Shown here in pieces: positions 1 to 9,556 of a stretch of 33,418 nucleotides of DNA. The translations under genes and the position numbers were made by a program. Source of the stretch: JANNAV01 sp031384695 (GTDB taxonomy: Bacteria; Pseudomonadota; Alphaproteobacteria; Rhodobacterales; Rhodobacteraceae); contig JANNAV010000187.1 of NCBI GenBank assembly GCA_031384695.1, positions 1 to 33,418 of the forward strand. The letters are read 5' to 3'. Numbering within the stretch: position 1 is the first letter of the stretch; each line of letters starts with the position of its first letter. Under the pieces are notes generated by a model. The model did no database searches, had not been told where the DNA came from, and was given only the letters and a program-made list of their open reading frames with translations.

Positions 1-528
1 CGAAAACACCATCAGCGACGAGAACTTGATCCGCTCGGCAAAGGCGCCGACGATCAGGGCGGGCGTGATGCAGGCGAATGTCATCTGGAAGGCGATGAAG
101 GTGTATTCCGGCAGCCAGATGCCGTTGGTGAAGGTTGGCACCAGCGTTGTCAGATCAACCCCGGCAAGAAACGCTTTCGAAAAGCCGCCGACATAGCTGT
201 CCCATTCCCCGCCATAGGAAAACGCCAGCGAATAGCCATAAATCACCCAGATCAGGCAAACCACCGCCGTGATCGCGAACACCTGCGTCAGCATCGACAG
301 CATGTTCTTGGTGCGCACAAGGCCGCCATAAAACAGCGCCAGTCCCGGAATTGTCATCAGCAGCACCAGCACTGTCGCGGTGGACATCCAGGCCACATCG
401 CCTTTATCCACAATCTTTTCATATACATAGGGGGCAAGAGGCGCGTCTTGCGCCCACAGTGGCAAAGCGGCCATCGCCGCCACCCCCGCCAGTCCAACAC
501 GGGTTAGCAAAGCATCAAAGCGCATCAT
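1..528 (-). CDS. amtB: Ammonium transporter AmtB, N-terminal part (runs off the left edge)
   Basis: Inner-membrane channel for ammonium/ammonia, controlled by direct binding of GlnK. The minus-strand translation gives a signal-like hydrophobic leader ending near ALPLWA, then Amt/Rh hallmarks: a first membrane helix ending in PGLALFYGGLVRTKN, and later FQMTFACITPALIVGAFAER. About 175 of roughly 400-450 usual residues are present; the remainder lies beyond position 1. Three consecutive ATG codons (first bases 531, 528 and 525) follow a strong GGGAGGTGG ribosome site. I chose the middle one for spacing, but 525 is equally possible. The start overlaps the glnK stop, so the two are very likely translationally coupled. 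The family assignment is secure; only the exact start is not. Confidence 0.95.
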   Translation of the reverse strand, partial: MMRFDALLTRVGLAGVAAMAALPLWAQDAPLAPYVYEKIVDKGDVAWMSTATVLVLLMTIPGLALFYGGLVRTKNMLSMLTQVFAITAVVCLIWVIYGYSLAFSYGGEWDSYVGGFSKAFLAGVDLTTLVPTFTNGIWLPEYTFIAFQMTFACITPALIVGAFAERIKFSSLMVFS

Positions 529-853
529 CATCCACCTCCCCGGTCCGCACCCGCAGCGCGCGTTCTACGTCCAGTACAAAAATCTTGCCGTCGCCGATCT
601 TGCCGGTGCGCGCGGTCTTGGTGATGGTTTCCACCACCTGATCCGCCAGACCATCCGCCACCACAATTTCCAGCCGCATCTTCGGCACAAAGTTCACCGC
701 ATATTCCGCACCGCGATAAATCTCGGTATGGCCCGATTGCGCGCCAAACCCTTTCACTTCGGTCACCATCAACCCACGCACCCCGATCGCGGTCAGCGCT
801 TCGCGGACCTCGTCAAGCTTGTAGGGCTTGATGGCAGCAATGATCATTTTCAC
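515..853 (-). CDS. glnK: Nitrogen regulatory protein P-II (GlnK)
   Basis: Trimeric PII signalling protein that senses 2-oxoglutarate, ATP/ADP and, through uridylylation, glutamine; it binds AmtB to block ammonium uptake. The 112-residue product matches the usual family length. It begins MKMIIAAIKPYKLDEVREAL, has the T-loop signature (TEVKGFG, then TEIYRGAEY) with the uridylylated Tyr at residue 51, and a C-terminal TGKIGDGKIFV motif. I chose the GTG at 853 over the ATG at 847 because it restores the canonical 'MKxII' start; an AAGGA lies 12 bases upstream, which is somewhat far. The stop overlaps the amtB start codons, forming the classic glnK-amtB operon. In alphaproteobacteria this operon is normally NtrBC-controlled; I could not identify a convincing NtrC or sigma-54 site. 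Confidence 0.96.
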   Translation of the reverse strand: MKMIIAAIKPYKLDEVREALTAIGVRGLMVTEVKGFGAQSGHTEIYRGAEYAVNFVPKMRLEIVVADGLADQVVETITKTARTGKIGDGKIFVLDVERALRVRTGEVDDDAL

Positions 854-1214
854 CCGAGCACCCCATCCTTGTTTGCCGATTTCACTTGCCAAGCCTGCAG
901 GCAGCCTGTGCCAGTGATCAGGCCGCCTTCGCACTTGCAGCACAAGTTTGAGGCGGGATAAAATCTGCCTGACGCGGCAATGCGCCATTTATTCCGCATA
1001 ATTCACCGCATGCGCCTAAATTTTGGGCAAAATGAAGTTTCGAATCGCCCGAAAGGGCAATCGGGTTAAAAACACGTCAGCGCGCGGGCCCGGCATCACA
1101 TCGGGGTGAAAGCCAATGCAGGTGCAGAACAACGCCCAAAGGGCGCAAAAGCGGTTCCCCTCGGTCCCGTCCCGCATTAAGCTGCGGCAAAAGCAAGAAA
1201 CAGGGCGGACAGGC
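854..1214. other. Intergenic region between divergent glnK and the PBP gene
   Basis: This 361-base stretch must hold the promoters of both divergent genes. I see no additional gene. A short perfect palindrome CCTGCAGG lies near 895-902 and a small hairpin (GCCC-GAAA-GGGC) near 1047-1058. The PBP frame stays open upstream to 1116, but those extra residues have no recognisable character. Confidence 0.5.
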
Positions 1215-3374
<2,160 letters not shown>

Positions 3375-3671
3375 CGCCTTCCCCGGATATGTCGCACTCG
3401 CGCTGGAGCCTGTTGCGTACAATCGCGTTCAGCCGGGTGTAGGCAATACGCAACGGTCCCAAGCTGATCCTGTGCTGGATTTTCAAGTGGTGTTCCGCCG
3501 CGTGGATTGGCACGGCAGAGTGCGGGCAAGGGCAGGGTTCATAAACCTTTGGCCTATGCGCCGCGCCTAAACCATCGGCGCATGGGGATAGGGCGGCGGT
3601 TTATTGCCGGGCCGGGCGAAGGCGCGCCTGTTGTGGGCACGCGCCCTCATCCCACAGAAAGCAGGATCGCC
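3375..3671 (+). promoter_or_regulatory. Upstream region of the RTX gene with an 8-bp inverted repeat
   Basis: This 297-base gene-free stretch separates the PBP from the RTX gene. It contains perfect inverted arms GTTGCGTA (3412-3419) and TACGCAAC (3447-3454), separated by 27 bases; this could be a two-site operator or a loose stem-loop. The RTX reading frame remains open through part of the region from a TTG at 3507, but that extension lacks recognisable protein features. No clear -35/-10 pair was found. Confidence 0.35.
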
Positions 3672-6600
3672 ATGCCCATTCCCCAGACCAAAGTATTCCT
3701 CAGCGCGGCTATTGCTGCGGGCGGTGGCTATCGGCTGATCCCGAACGCGGGGGGCGATCTGACCTCAACCCTCGCCCCTGCGCCTGCAACCGGGTGGATC
3801 ACTTCGCTGAGCGATCTGAACGGTGACGGCGTGGCGGATCTGGCGGTTGGTGCGGCGGGCGACGATGACAGCGCGGCCGAAGCAGGGCGCATCTTCATCC
3901 TGCTGGGCGCTCCGGCGGCGGGCAGCACCGTTGAGTTGTCCACCGGTGTGGCCGGCAGTGTTGGCAGCTTCATCATCGACGGGGTCAGCGCGGGCGACAT
4001 GGCGGGCTTTGCGGTAGCGGGGCTGGCCGATCTGAATGGCGACGGGCGGGGCGAGGTGCTGATCGGCGCGCCCGGCATGAAGGTGGGCAGTGCGGCGGAT
4101 GCAGGGCAGGCCTTTGTCGTCTTCGGCCCGGCGCTGGCGGGCGGGTTGGATCTGGCCGATCTTGGGGTTGCAGGTTCGGGCAAGGGCTTTGCGATCCGGG
4201 GGCAGGCGGCGGGCGATATGGCGGGTTATGCCGTGATGTCGGTGGGAGACATGAACGGCGACGGGCTGGCGGATGTGCTGGTGGGCGCGCCGGGGCAGGA
4301 TGCGGGCGGCATTGATGCGGGGGCGGCCTATGTCGTCTGGGGCAAGGCGGGCGATGCGCCGGTGCTGCTGTCGGATGTGGCGGCGGGGATCGGCGGGTTC
4401 CGCATTGCGGGCGGCAGCAGCGGTGATGCGGTGGGCAGCACGCTGGGCGTGCTGGGCGATCAGAACGGCGACGGGCGGGCCGAGATTCTGATCGGTCTGC
4501 GCGATTACAACGACACCGCCCCCAATCAGGGTGCAGTCTTTGTGGTAGACGGCAAGGCCAGCGGCACCGGCATTAATCTGAACAAGATCGCGGCGGGGAT
4601 CGGTGGCTATATCATCACCGGCGTGGCGCAGGATGATGCGGGGGCGGCGGTGGCCGGGGTGGGCGATGTCAACGGCGACGGGCGCGCCGATATCCTGATC
4701 GGCGCGGCCCGGTCCGACCGGGCCTATGTGGTGTTCGGCAAGGCCGACCATCTGGCGGTTGATCTGGCCAATGTGCGGGCGGGCATCGGCGGGGTGCAGA
4801 TCATCGCGGAGGTGGCGGGTGATCTGGACGGCATCGTGGTGCTGGGCGGGCAGGATCTGAACCGCGACGGCACGGCAGATCTTATTCTGGGCGTGCCGGG
4901 CAACGAAGAGGGTGGCTCCAACGCCGGGGCCGTCTATATCGTCTGGGGCGGCCTCACGGGTGGCGGCACAGGGGGCGGCACTGGGGGCGGCACCATCGAC
5001 CTTGCGCAGATCGCGCGAGGCTTTGGCGGCGCCAAGATCGTTGGCGCGCCGGGCAGCCTGACCGGCTCGGCGCTGGCGTTTTCGCCCGATCTGAACGCGG
5101 ACGGCACGGTGGATCTGATCATCGGCGCGCCGGGAACCGGCGAGTCTGCCACGGTGCTGTTTGCCCCGGCAAGCTGGCAGCCGGATCGGAACATCTATGG
5201 CACGGCGGGCGGCGATCTGATGGGCGCGGGCTATGGTGCGGCGCACCGGATCGGCAGCGGTAACGATGCCATCCTCGGTCTTGACGGCAATGATACGATT
5301 TCGGCCGGGGCCGGCAATGACACCATCGAGGGCGGCGCAGGTGCCGACAGCATCGTCGGCGGCGAGGGCAACGACAGCCTTGATGGCGGCAGCGGGGCCG
5401 ATACGCTGCGCGGCGGCCTTGGCGACGATATCTATGTTATCGACAGCCTTTTGGACGCGGTATCCGAAGTAGGTGGCGACGGCGTTGATACCGTCGTCTC
5501 GGCGGTGGCCCATACGCTGGGCGACGGGTTGGAAAACCTGATCCTGACAGGTGCAGCCCGCTTTGGCACCGGCAATGCCGCAGCCAACCACCTGACCGGC
5601 ACGGCGGGTGCCGACACGCTGGATGGTGCGGGCGGCGCCGATACCATGGCGGGGGGCGCGGGCGATGACCGGTATCAGGTCGACGCTGCGGGCGACAGCG
5701 TGGTCGAACTGGCCGGTGGCGGCACCGCCGATCAGATCACCGCCAGCCTTGACTGGGTATTGGCCGCCGGGATCGAAAATCTGGTGCTGACGGGGGCCGC
5801 GCGCCACGGCACCGGCAACACGGCCGCCAACCGCATCACCGGCACGGCGGCGGCCGACACTCTGGACGGGGCGGGCGGTGCCGATACGCTGGCGGGCGGC
5901 GCGGGCGACGATCTCTATCTGGTCGATGCCGCACTGGACGCGATCATCGAGGCGGCAGGTGGCGGCCACGATGGCGTGCGGGCGTCCGTCAACTATACGC
6001 TGGGGGCCGAGGTCGAGGTGCTGGCACTGACGGGGGCCGCGCGGATGGGCACCGGCAACGCGCTGGACAATATGCTGTCGGGCACCAGCGGGGCCGATAC
6101 GCTGGACGGCGCGGGCGGCACCGACACCATGGCGGGCAGCGGCGGCGATGACACCTATCTGGTGGACAGCGTGGCGGACCGGATCAAGGAAACCCTGACC
6201 GGCGGGGTGGATAGCGTGATTGCCACGGTGGACTACACGCTTGGCGCCAATGTCGAGAACCTGACGCTGGCCGGTGCGGCACGGGTGGCCACGGGCAATG
6301 GCCTGCACAATGTGCTGACCGGCACCGGCTTTGATGACACCCTGAACGGTGGCAGCGGCGCCGATACGATGGCGGGCGGGGCTGGCGATGATATCTATGT
6401 GGTGGACAGCCTTGGCGATGTGATCACCGATGCGGCGGGCATTGACACCGTCTGGTCCCATATCGACCTGTCGCTGATGGCGGCGGGCGGCGGTGCGGTG
6501 GAAAACCTCACATTGCTGGCCCCGGGCCTGACCGGCACCGGCACCGGCGGCGACAACGCACTGACCGGCAGCGCGGGCAGCCAGACGCTTTACGGCATGG

Positions 6601-8663
6601 ACGGCGATGACACGCTGGACGGTGGCACCGGGGCCGACACGCTGGTGGGGGGTGCGGGCGACGATACCTATACCATCGACAATGCAGGTGATGTGATCGT
6701 GGAAGATGCGGCGGGGGGCCGCGATACCGTGATCCTGATGGTGGACGGGCTGACCCTGCCCTTGAACGTCGAGACCATCCGGCTGGCGGGCACCGCCCAT
6801 ACCGCCACCGGCAGTGCTGCCGACAACACGATGTCGGGAACCGAAGCCGCCGATACGCTGGATGGCGGCGATGGCAACGATCTGATCAACGGCGGGCGGG
6901 GCGATGACCACCTGCACAGCCATGGCGGCGCCGACACTCTGGTGGGCGACGACGGCGATGATGTCTACCACGTTTCGGGCGGCGCGGTGACGCTGGAGGA
7001 TTATACGGGCCACGACACGCTGGACACCTCGGACAGCAACGGCGACGACTACATCGATCTGTCGGGCGAAACCGACTCCGAGATCGAGCACGAGGTTTGC
7101 CATATTACCCCCGGCGGCCAGACCGCACGGCCGCTGGACGTGCAGTTCCTGCAAGACCGCTCCGGCTCGTTCGCCGATGATATCGCCAATGTGCGGTTGC
7201 TGGTGCCGCAGATCGTGGCGGCATTGCAGGCGGTGCAGGCCGACAGCGCTTACGGGGTATCCTCGTTCATCGACAAACCCCTGTCACCGTTTGGTGCGGC
7301 GGGGGAATGGGTTTACGCGCTGGAGCAGGCGATGACGGCCAGCGGCCCGACGCTGGCGGCGACTTACAACGCGATGACCACGCTGAACGGTGCCGACGGC
7401 CCCGAGGCGCAGCTTGAGGGGCTGATGCAACTGGCGCTGCACGCGTCCGAGGCCGGGTTCCGCAGCGATGCGGCGCGGTTCGTGGTGCTGTTCACCGACG
7501 CGCCGTTTCATATCGCGGGCGATGGGGTGGCGGGCGGCATCCTTGCGCCCAACAACGGCGACGGGCTGTTCCCGAACGGGGGCGCGCTGGAGGATTATCC
7601 GCAACTGATGCAGGTGCAGGCCGCGTTGCAGGCTGCCAACATCATCCCGATCTTCGCCATCGCGGGGGGGTACGAGGCAACCTATCAGGGGCTGGTCACC
7701 GCCCTTGGCCGGGGCACGGTTGTCAGCCTGACCACCAACAGTTCCAACATCTCGGCGGCGATCACGGCGGGCCTGACGGCGGCCACCACCACCCAGATCG
7801 AGGATGCCAATTGCGGTGACGGCGACGATACCGTGCTGGGCGGCGACGAGGACAACAGCATCGACGGCAATATGGGCGATGACAGTCTGGACGGGCGCGA
7901 TGGCGATGACAGTCTGGAGGGCGGCGGCGGCGATGATGCGCTGAGCGGTGGCGATGGTGACGATGCTTTCCTGATCGGGCGCGGCCATGGCACCGACCGG
8001 TTTGTTGGTGGGGCAGGCGAGGACAGGATCATCGCCACCGCGGCCGGCACGGTGATCGGCATGGCCAGCATCGCCGGGGTGGAAGCGATCAGTGGCGGCG
8101 GCTTTCTGCAAGTGTCGATCCGGGGCACCGCCGGGGCCGATACGCTGGATTTCAGCGCCACCAGCCTGAGCGGCATCACTCTGGTGGAGGGCGGCGCGGG
8201 CCACGACACCATCCTCGGCTCGGACGGGGCCGATACAATCAGTGGCGGCAAGGGCAATGATCTGCTGACCGGTGCGGGCGGCGATGACCGGATCATCGGC
8301 GGCGGCGGCCGCGATACCATGGACGGCGGGCTGGGGGCGGACAGCTTTGTGTTTCTCAGCGCCGCTGACAGCCGCAGGGGCGTGCAAGCCGACGTGATCA
8401 ACGGCTTCACCCCGGGTGCGGACCGGATCGACCTTGCGGCACTGGACGCCGATCAACTGACGCCGGGCCATCAGGCCTTTGCCTTCATCGGCAACGCAAG
8501 TTTTGGCCATGTTGCGGGCGAGTTGCGGAGCGCCACCAGCAGCGCTGGCTATGGCATCCTTGCGGCCGATCTTGACGGCGACGGCGTGGGCGACTTTGAA
8601 CTGCATCTGACGGATGCGGCCGGGCTTGCCTATGTGCCGGGCCTCGGCGATCTGATTTTGTGA
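3672..8663 (+). CDS. Giant RTX protein: integrin-alpha-type FG-GAP propeller plus integrin-beta-I-like VWA domain
   Basis: Predicted secreted, calcium-loaded surface or adhesion protein of 1663 residues. Domains: (a) about residues 40-500, seven FG-GAP repeats, each with a DxNxDGxxD calcium loop followed by an (I/V)G(A/V)PG-like turn, the number expected for a closed seven-bladed propeller; (b) about 525-1060, GGxGxDxx RTX nonapeptides and six RTX-associated repeats; (c) about 1150-1375, a VWA domain resembling integrin beta, with DRSGS at 1162-1166, DD 1169-1170, FIDKPLSPF around Asp1201, DGPE 1242-1245, TDAPFHIAGDG around Asp1276, and a following DYP and NSSN motif; (d) RTX blocks at about 1378-1437 and 1510-1555; (e) a C-terminal serralysin-like region ending in LIL. 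There is no Sec signal, as expected for type I secretion. ATG 3672 follows an AGGA site; the TTG at 3507 would add 55 unlikely residues. Ligand and partner are unknown. Confidence 0.9.
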   Translation: MPIPQTKVFLSAAIAAGGGYRLIPNAGGDLTSTLAPAPATGWITSLSDLNGDGVADLAVGAAGDDDSAAEAGRIFILLGAPAAGSTVELSTGVAGSVGSFIIDGVSAGDMAGFAVAGLADLNGDGRGEVLIGAPGMKVGSAADAGQAFVVFGPALAGGLDLADLGVAGSGKGFAIRGQAAGDMAGYAVMSVGDMNGDGLADVLVGAPGQDAGGIDAGAAYVVWGKAGDAPVLLSDVAAGIGGFRIAGGSSGDAVGSTLGVLGDQNGDGRAEILIGLRDYNDTAPNQGAVFVVDGKASGTGINLNKIAAGIGGYIITGVAQDDAGAAVAGVGDVNGDGRADILIGAARSDRAYVVFGKADHLAVDLANVRAGIGGVQIIAEVAGDLDGIVVLGGQDLNRDGTADLILGVPGNEEGGSNAGAVYIVWGGLTGGGTGGGTGGGTIDLAQIARGFGGAKIVGAPGSLTGSALAFSPDLNADGTVDLIIGAPGTGESATVLFAPASWQPDRNIYGTAGGDLMGAGYGAAHRIGSGNDAILGLDGNDTISAGAGNDTIEGGAGADSIVGGEGNDSLDGGSGADTLRGGLGDDIYVIDSLLDAVSEVGGDGVDTVVSAVAHTLGDGLENLILTGAARFGTGNAAANHLTGTAGADTLDGAGGADTMAGGAGDDRYQVDAAGDSVVELAGGGTADQITASLDWVLAAGIENLVLTGAARHGTGNTAANRITGTAAADTLDGAGGADTLAGGAGDDLYLVDAALDAIIEAAGGGHDGVRASVNYTLGAEVEVLALTGAARMGTGNALDNMLSGTSGADTLDGAGGTDTMAGSGGDDTYLVDSVADRIKETLTGGVDSVIATVDYTLGANVENLTLAGAARVATGNGLHNVLTGTGFDDTLNGGSGADTMAGGAGDDIYVVDSLGDVITDAAGIDTVWSHIDLSLMAAGGGAVENLTLLAPGLTGTGTGGDNALTGSAGSQTLYGMDGDDTLDGGTGADTLVGGAGDDTYTIDNAGDVIVEDAAGGRDTVILMVDGLTLPLNVETIRLAGTAHTATGSAADNTMSGTEAADTLDGGDGNDLINGGRGDDHLHSHGGADTLVGDDGDDVYHVSGGAVTLEDYTGHDTLDTSDSNGDDYIDLSGETDSEIEHEVCHITPGGQTARPLDVQFLQDRSGSFADDIANVRLLVPQIVAALQAVQADSAYGVSSFIDKPLSPFGAAGEWVYALEQAMTASGPTLAATYNAMTTLNGADGPEAQLEGLMQLALHASEAGFRSDAARFVVLFTDAPFHIAGDGVAGGILAPNNGDGLFPNGGALEDYPQLMQVQAALQAANIIPIFAIAGGYEATYQGLVTALGRGTVVSLTTNSSNISAAITAGLTAATTTQIEDANCGDGDDTVLGGDEDNSIDGNMGDDSLDGRDGDDSLEGGGGDDALSGGDGDDAFLIGRGHGTDRFVGGAGEDRIIATAAGTVIGMASIAGVEAISGGGFLQVSIRGTAGADTLDFSATSLSGITLVEGGAGHDTILGSDGADTISGGKGNDLLTGAGGDDRIIGGGGRDTMDGGLGADSFVFLSAADSRRGVQADVINGFTPGADRIDLAALDADQLTPGHQAFAFIGNASFGHVAGELRSATSSAGYGILAADLDGDGVGDFELHLTDAAGLAYVPGLGDLIL
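4959..4994 (+). repeat. Three 12-bp repeats encoding a GGGT linker
   Basis: Three consecutive near-identical 12-base units encode GGGTGGGTGGGT at residues 430-441. The linker sits between the sixth and seventh FG-GAP repeats and may be a flexible hinge before the last blade. Confidence 0.85.
5526..6840 (+). repeat. Six tandem 240-270-bp units encoding RTX-associated repeats
   Basis: The anchor motif (x)VENLxLTGAARxGTGN recurs with first bases near 5526, 5769, 6009, 6249, 6495 and 6765, giving spacings of 243, 240, 240, 246 and 270 bases. Each unit continues into ADTLDGAGGADTMAGGAGDD-type calcium repeats and a YxVDxxxD strand. The first four are most alike; the fifth and sixth have diverged. 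This fits growth by unequal recombination within the gene. Confidence 0.85.
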
Positions 8664-8695
8664 ATTGGGGGGGGCACCCCCACCCGCACCGAAGA

Positions 8696-8716
8696 GCGGG
8701 GGTTTCACACCCCCGC
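8696..8716 (+). terminator. Hairpin after the RTX gene
   Basis: A perfect 7-bp stem GCGGGGG/CCCCCGC with a 7-base loop TTTCACA lies 33 bases after the RTX stop codon. It is GC-rich but not followed by a T run, so it may stabilise the 3' end or contribute to termination rather than act as a canonical terminator. Confidence 0.5.
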
Positions 8717-8745
8717 ACCCCTGTGGGATATTTGAGCAGTAAAGA
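8710..8745 (+). repeat. Intergenic repeat, copy A
   Basis: The stretch built on CCCCCGCACCCCTGTGGGATATTT resembles, after gapped alignment, the reverse complement of 14827-14861 (CCCCCGAACCCCCGAGGATATTT). Both copies are in non-coding sequence. From memory, similar GGATATTT-containing palindromic spacers are common in Rhodobacterales genomes; I could not verify this here. Confidence 0.45.
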
Positions 8746-8795
8746 AGCGGGGGACAATTTCAGGCGAAGTTTTCCCAAGGGTCTGTCAAAACGAA

Positions 8796-8819
8796 GGCCG
8801 CCCCTTTGCGGGGGCGGCC
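8796..8819. terminator. Strong GC-rich hairpin between convergent genes
   Basis: A perfect 9-bp stem GGCCGCCCC/GGGGCGGCC encloses a 6-base loop TTTGCG. It lies between the 3' ends of the RTX gene (plus) and mlaC (minus), a position suited to bidirectional termination. There is AAAACGAA on one side but no strong U tract on the other. Confidence 0.55.
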
Positions 8820-8944
8820 AGTCGGGGCATCTCATGAACGCTTGATTAAGAGGATATGCCTGGAATTGAAGCGCAGTAGACCAGCCTCGATAGGATCACC
8901 CTAGCACGTTTTTATCCGAATCGCTGCAGCAAAAACGGTGCTGC

Positions 8945-9556
8945 TTACAGCGTTTTCAATCTGGCGGTCAGGGCATCCACATCGCCGCCCACCTGATCCA
9001 GCAGCGCGCCGATTTCGGTGCGTTCCGAAGCCAGCATGTTGACCCCCTCGATGATGATGTTGAAAAACAGGTTCTTGCCTGATTTATCAGACACATGCCA
9101 GCGCAGATCGAACGGCTGTTCGCCCTGCAGATAGGCCACCGAAATCACCTCGAAATAGCTTTTCACAGGTTTTCCGCCCGTCACTTCGATCTTGCCACCG
9201 ATAAATTCGCGAAAGCGGCGGCCGTATTTGCGGCTGATATAGGCCTGATAGGCCTTGGTGAAGGCGGCCATCTGCGCTGCACTTGCCGATTTCGACGCCA
9301 CACCAAGCGCCGAGCGCGCGATCACCGGCACATCGGCATAGCGGGCGAACAGCCGCTCGAAATCGGCGAACATCGCGGTTTCCGATTTGCCCGAACTGAT
9401 GGTTACGTTCACCTCGCCGATAGCTTTGCCGATCAGCGATTCGGCCTGTTCTACCGTCAATGCGGCGGCGGCAAACGGCAATGCCATCGCCACCGAACCA
9501 AGCGCCAGTCCGGCCGCGAAACGTCTGCGGGTGAGGGAAGTTGCCTTACTGTGCAT
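8945..9556 (-). CDS. mlaC: MlaC-family phospholipid-binding protein
   Basis: Periplasmic carrier (Ttg2D/MlaC family) shuttling phospholipids between the outer-membrane MlaA complex and the inner membrane. The 203-residue product has a leader with three consecutive arginines (residues 10-12, TRRRFAAG) and a hydrophobic core ending in AAAA, a plausible Tat signal. The mature part carries family features such as FTKAYQAYISRKYGRRF and FFNIIIEGVNMLASERTEI. I chose ATG 9556, which has GAGG six bases upstream; in-frame upstream starts would overlap mlaA much further. The gene overlaps the 3' end of mlaA by 11 bases, indicating coupling. The usual mlaFED partners are not in this window. Confidence 0.92.
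   Translation of the reverse strand: MHSKATSLTRRRFAAGLALGSVAMALPFAAAALTVEQAESLIGKAIGEVNVTISSGKSETAMFADFERLFARYADVPVIARSALGVASKSASAAQMAAFTKAYQAYISRKYGRRFREFIGGKIEVTGGKPVKSYFEVISVAYLQGEQPFDLRWHVSDKSGKNLFFNIIIEGVNMLASERTEIGALLDQVGGDVDALTARLKTL

Larger units (their letters stand above)
8664..8944. other. Intergenic region between convergent RTX and mlaC genes
   Basis: This 281-base gene-free stretch holds two hairpins and one copy of an intergenic repeat, listed separately. The rest (about 8820-8944) shows nothing recognisable. No RNA gene was seen. Confidence 0.6.

Noticed and set aside
901..913. Possible sigma-54 promoter for glnK (TGGCAC...TGC on the minus strand)
   Set aside because: The spacing between the GG and GC elements is 8 rather than the strict 10 bases.
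3507..3523. TTGGCACGGCAGAGTGC as a sigma-54 promoter for the RTX gene
   Set aside because: The GC element is offset by one base from the required GG-N10-GC spacing.
3507..3671. Longer N-terminus for the RTX protein from a TTG codon
   Set aside because: The extra 55 residues have no FG-GAP or other family character, while ATG 3672 has a reasonable ribosome site.
5526..6840. CRISPR-like or satellite repeats
   Set aside because: The repeats are 240-270 bases, in frame, and encode calcium-binding RTX motifs, so they are protein-coding.
3765..7154. 1129-residue minus-strand open frame antisense to the RTX gene
   Set aside because: High GC and repetitive codons leave the opposite strand open; the translation has no recognisable domains and mirrors the RTX repeats.
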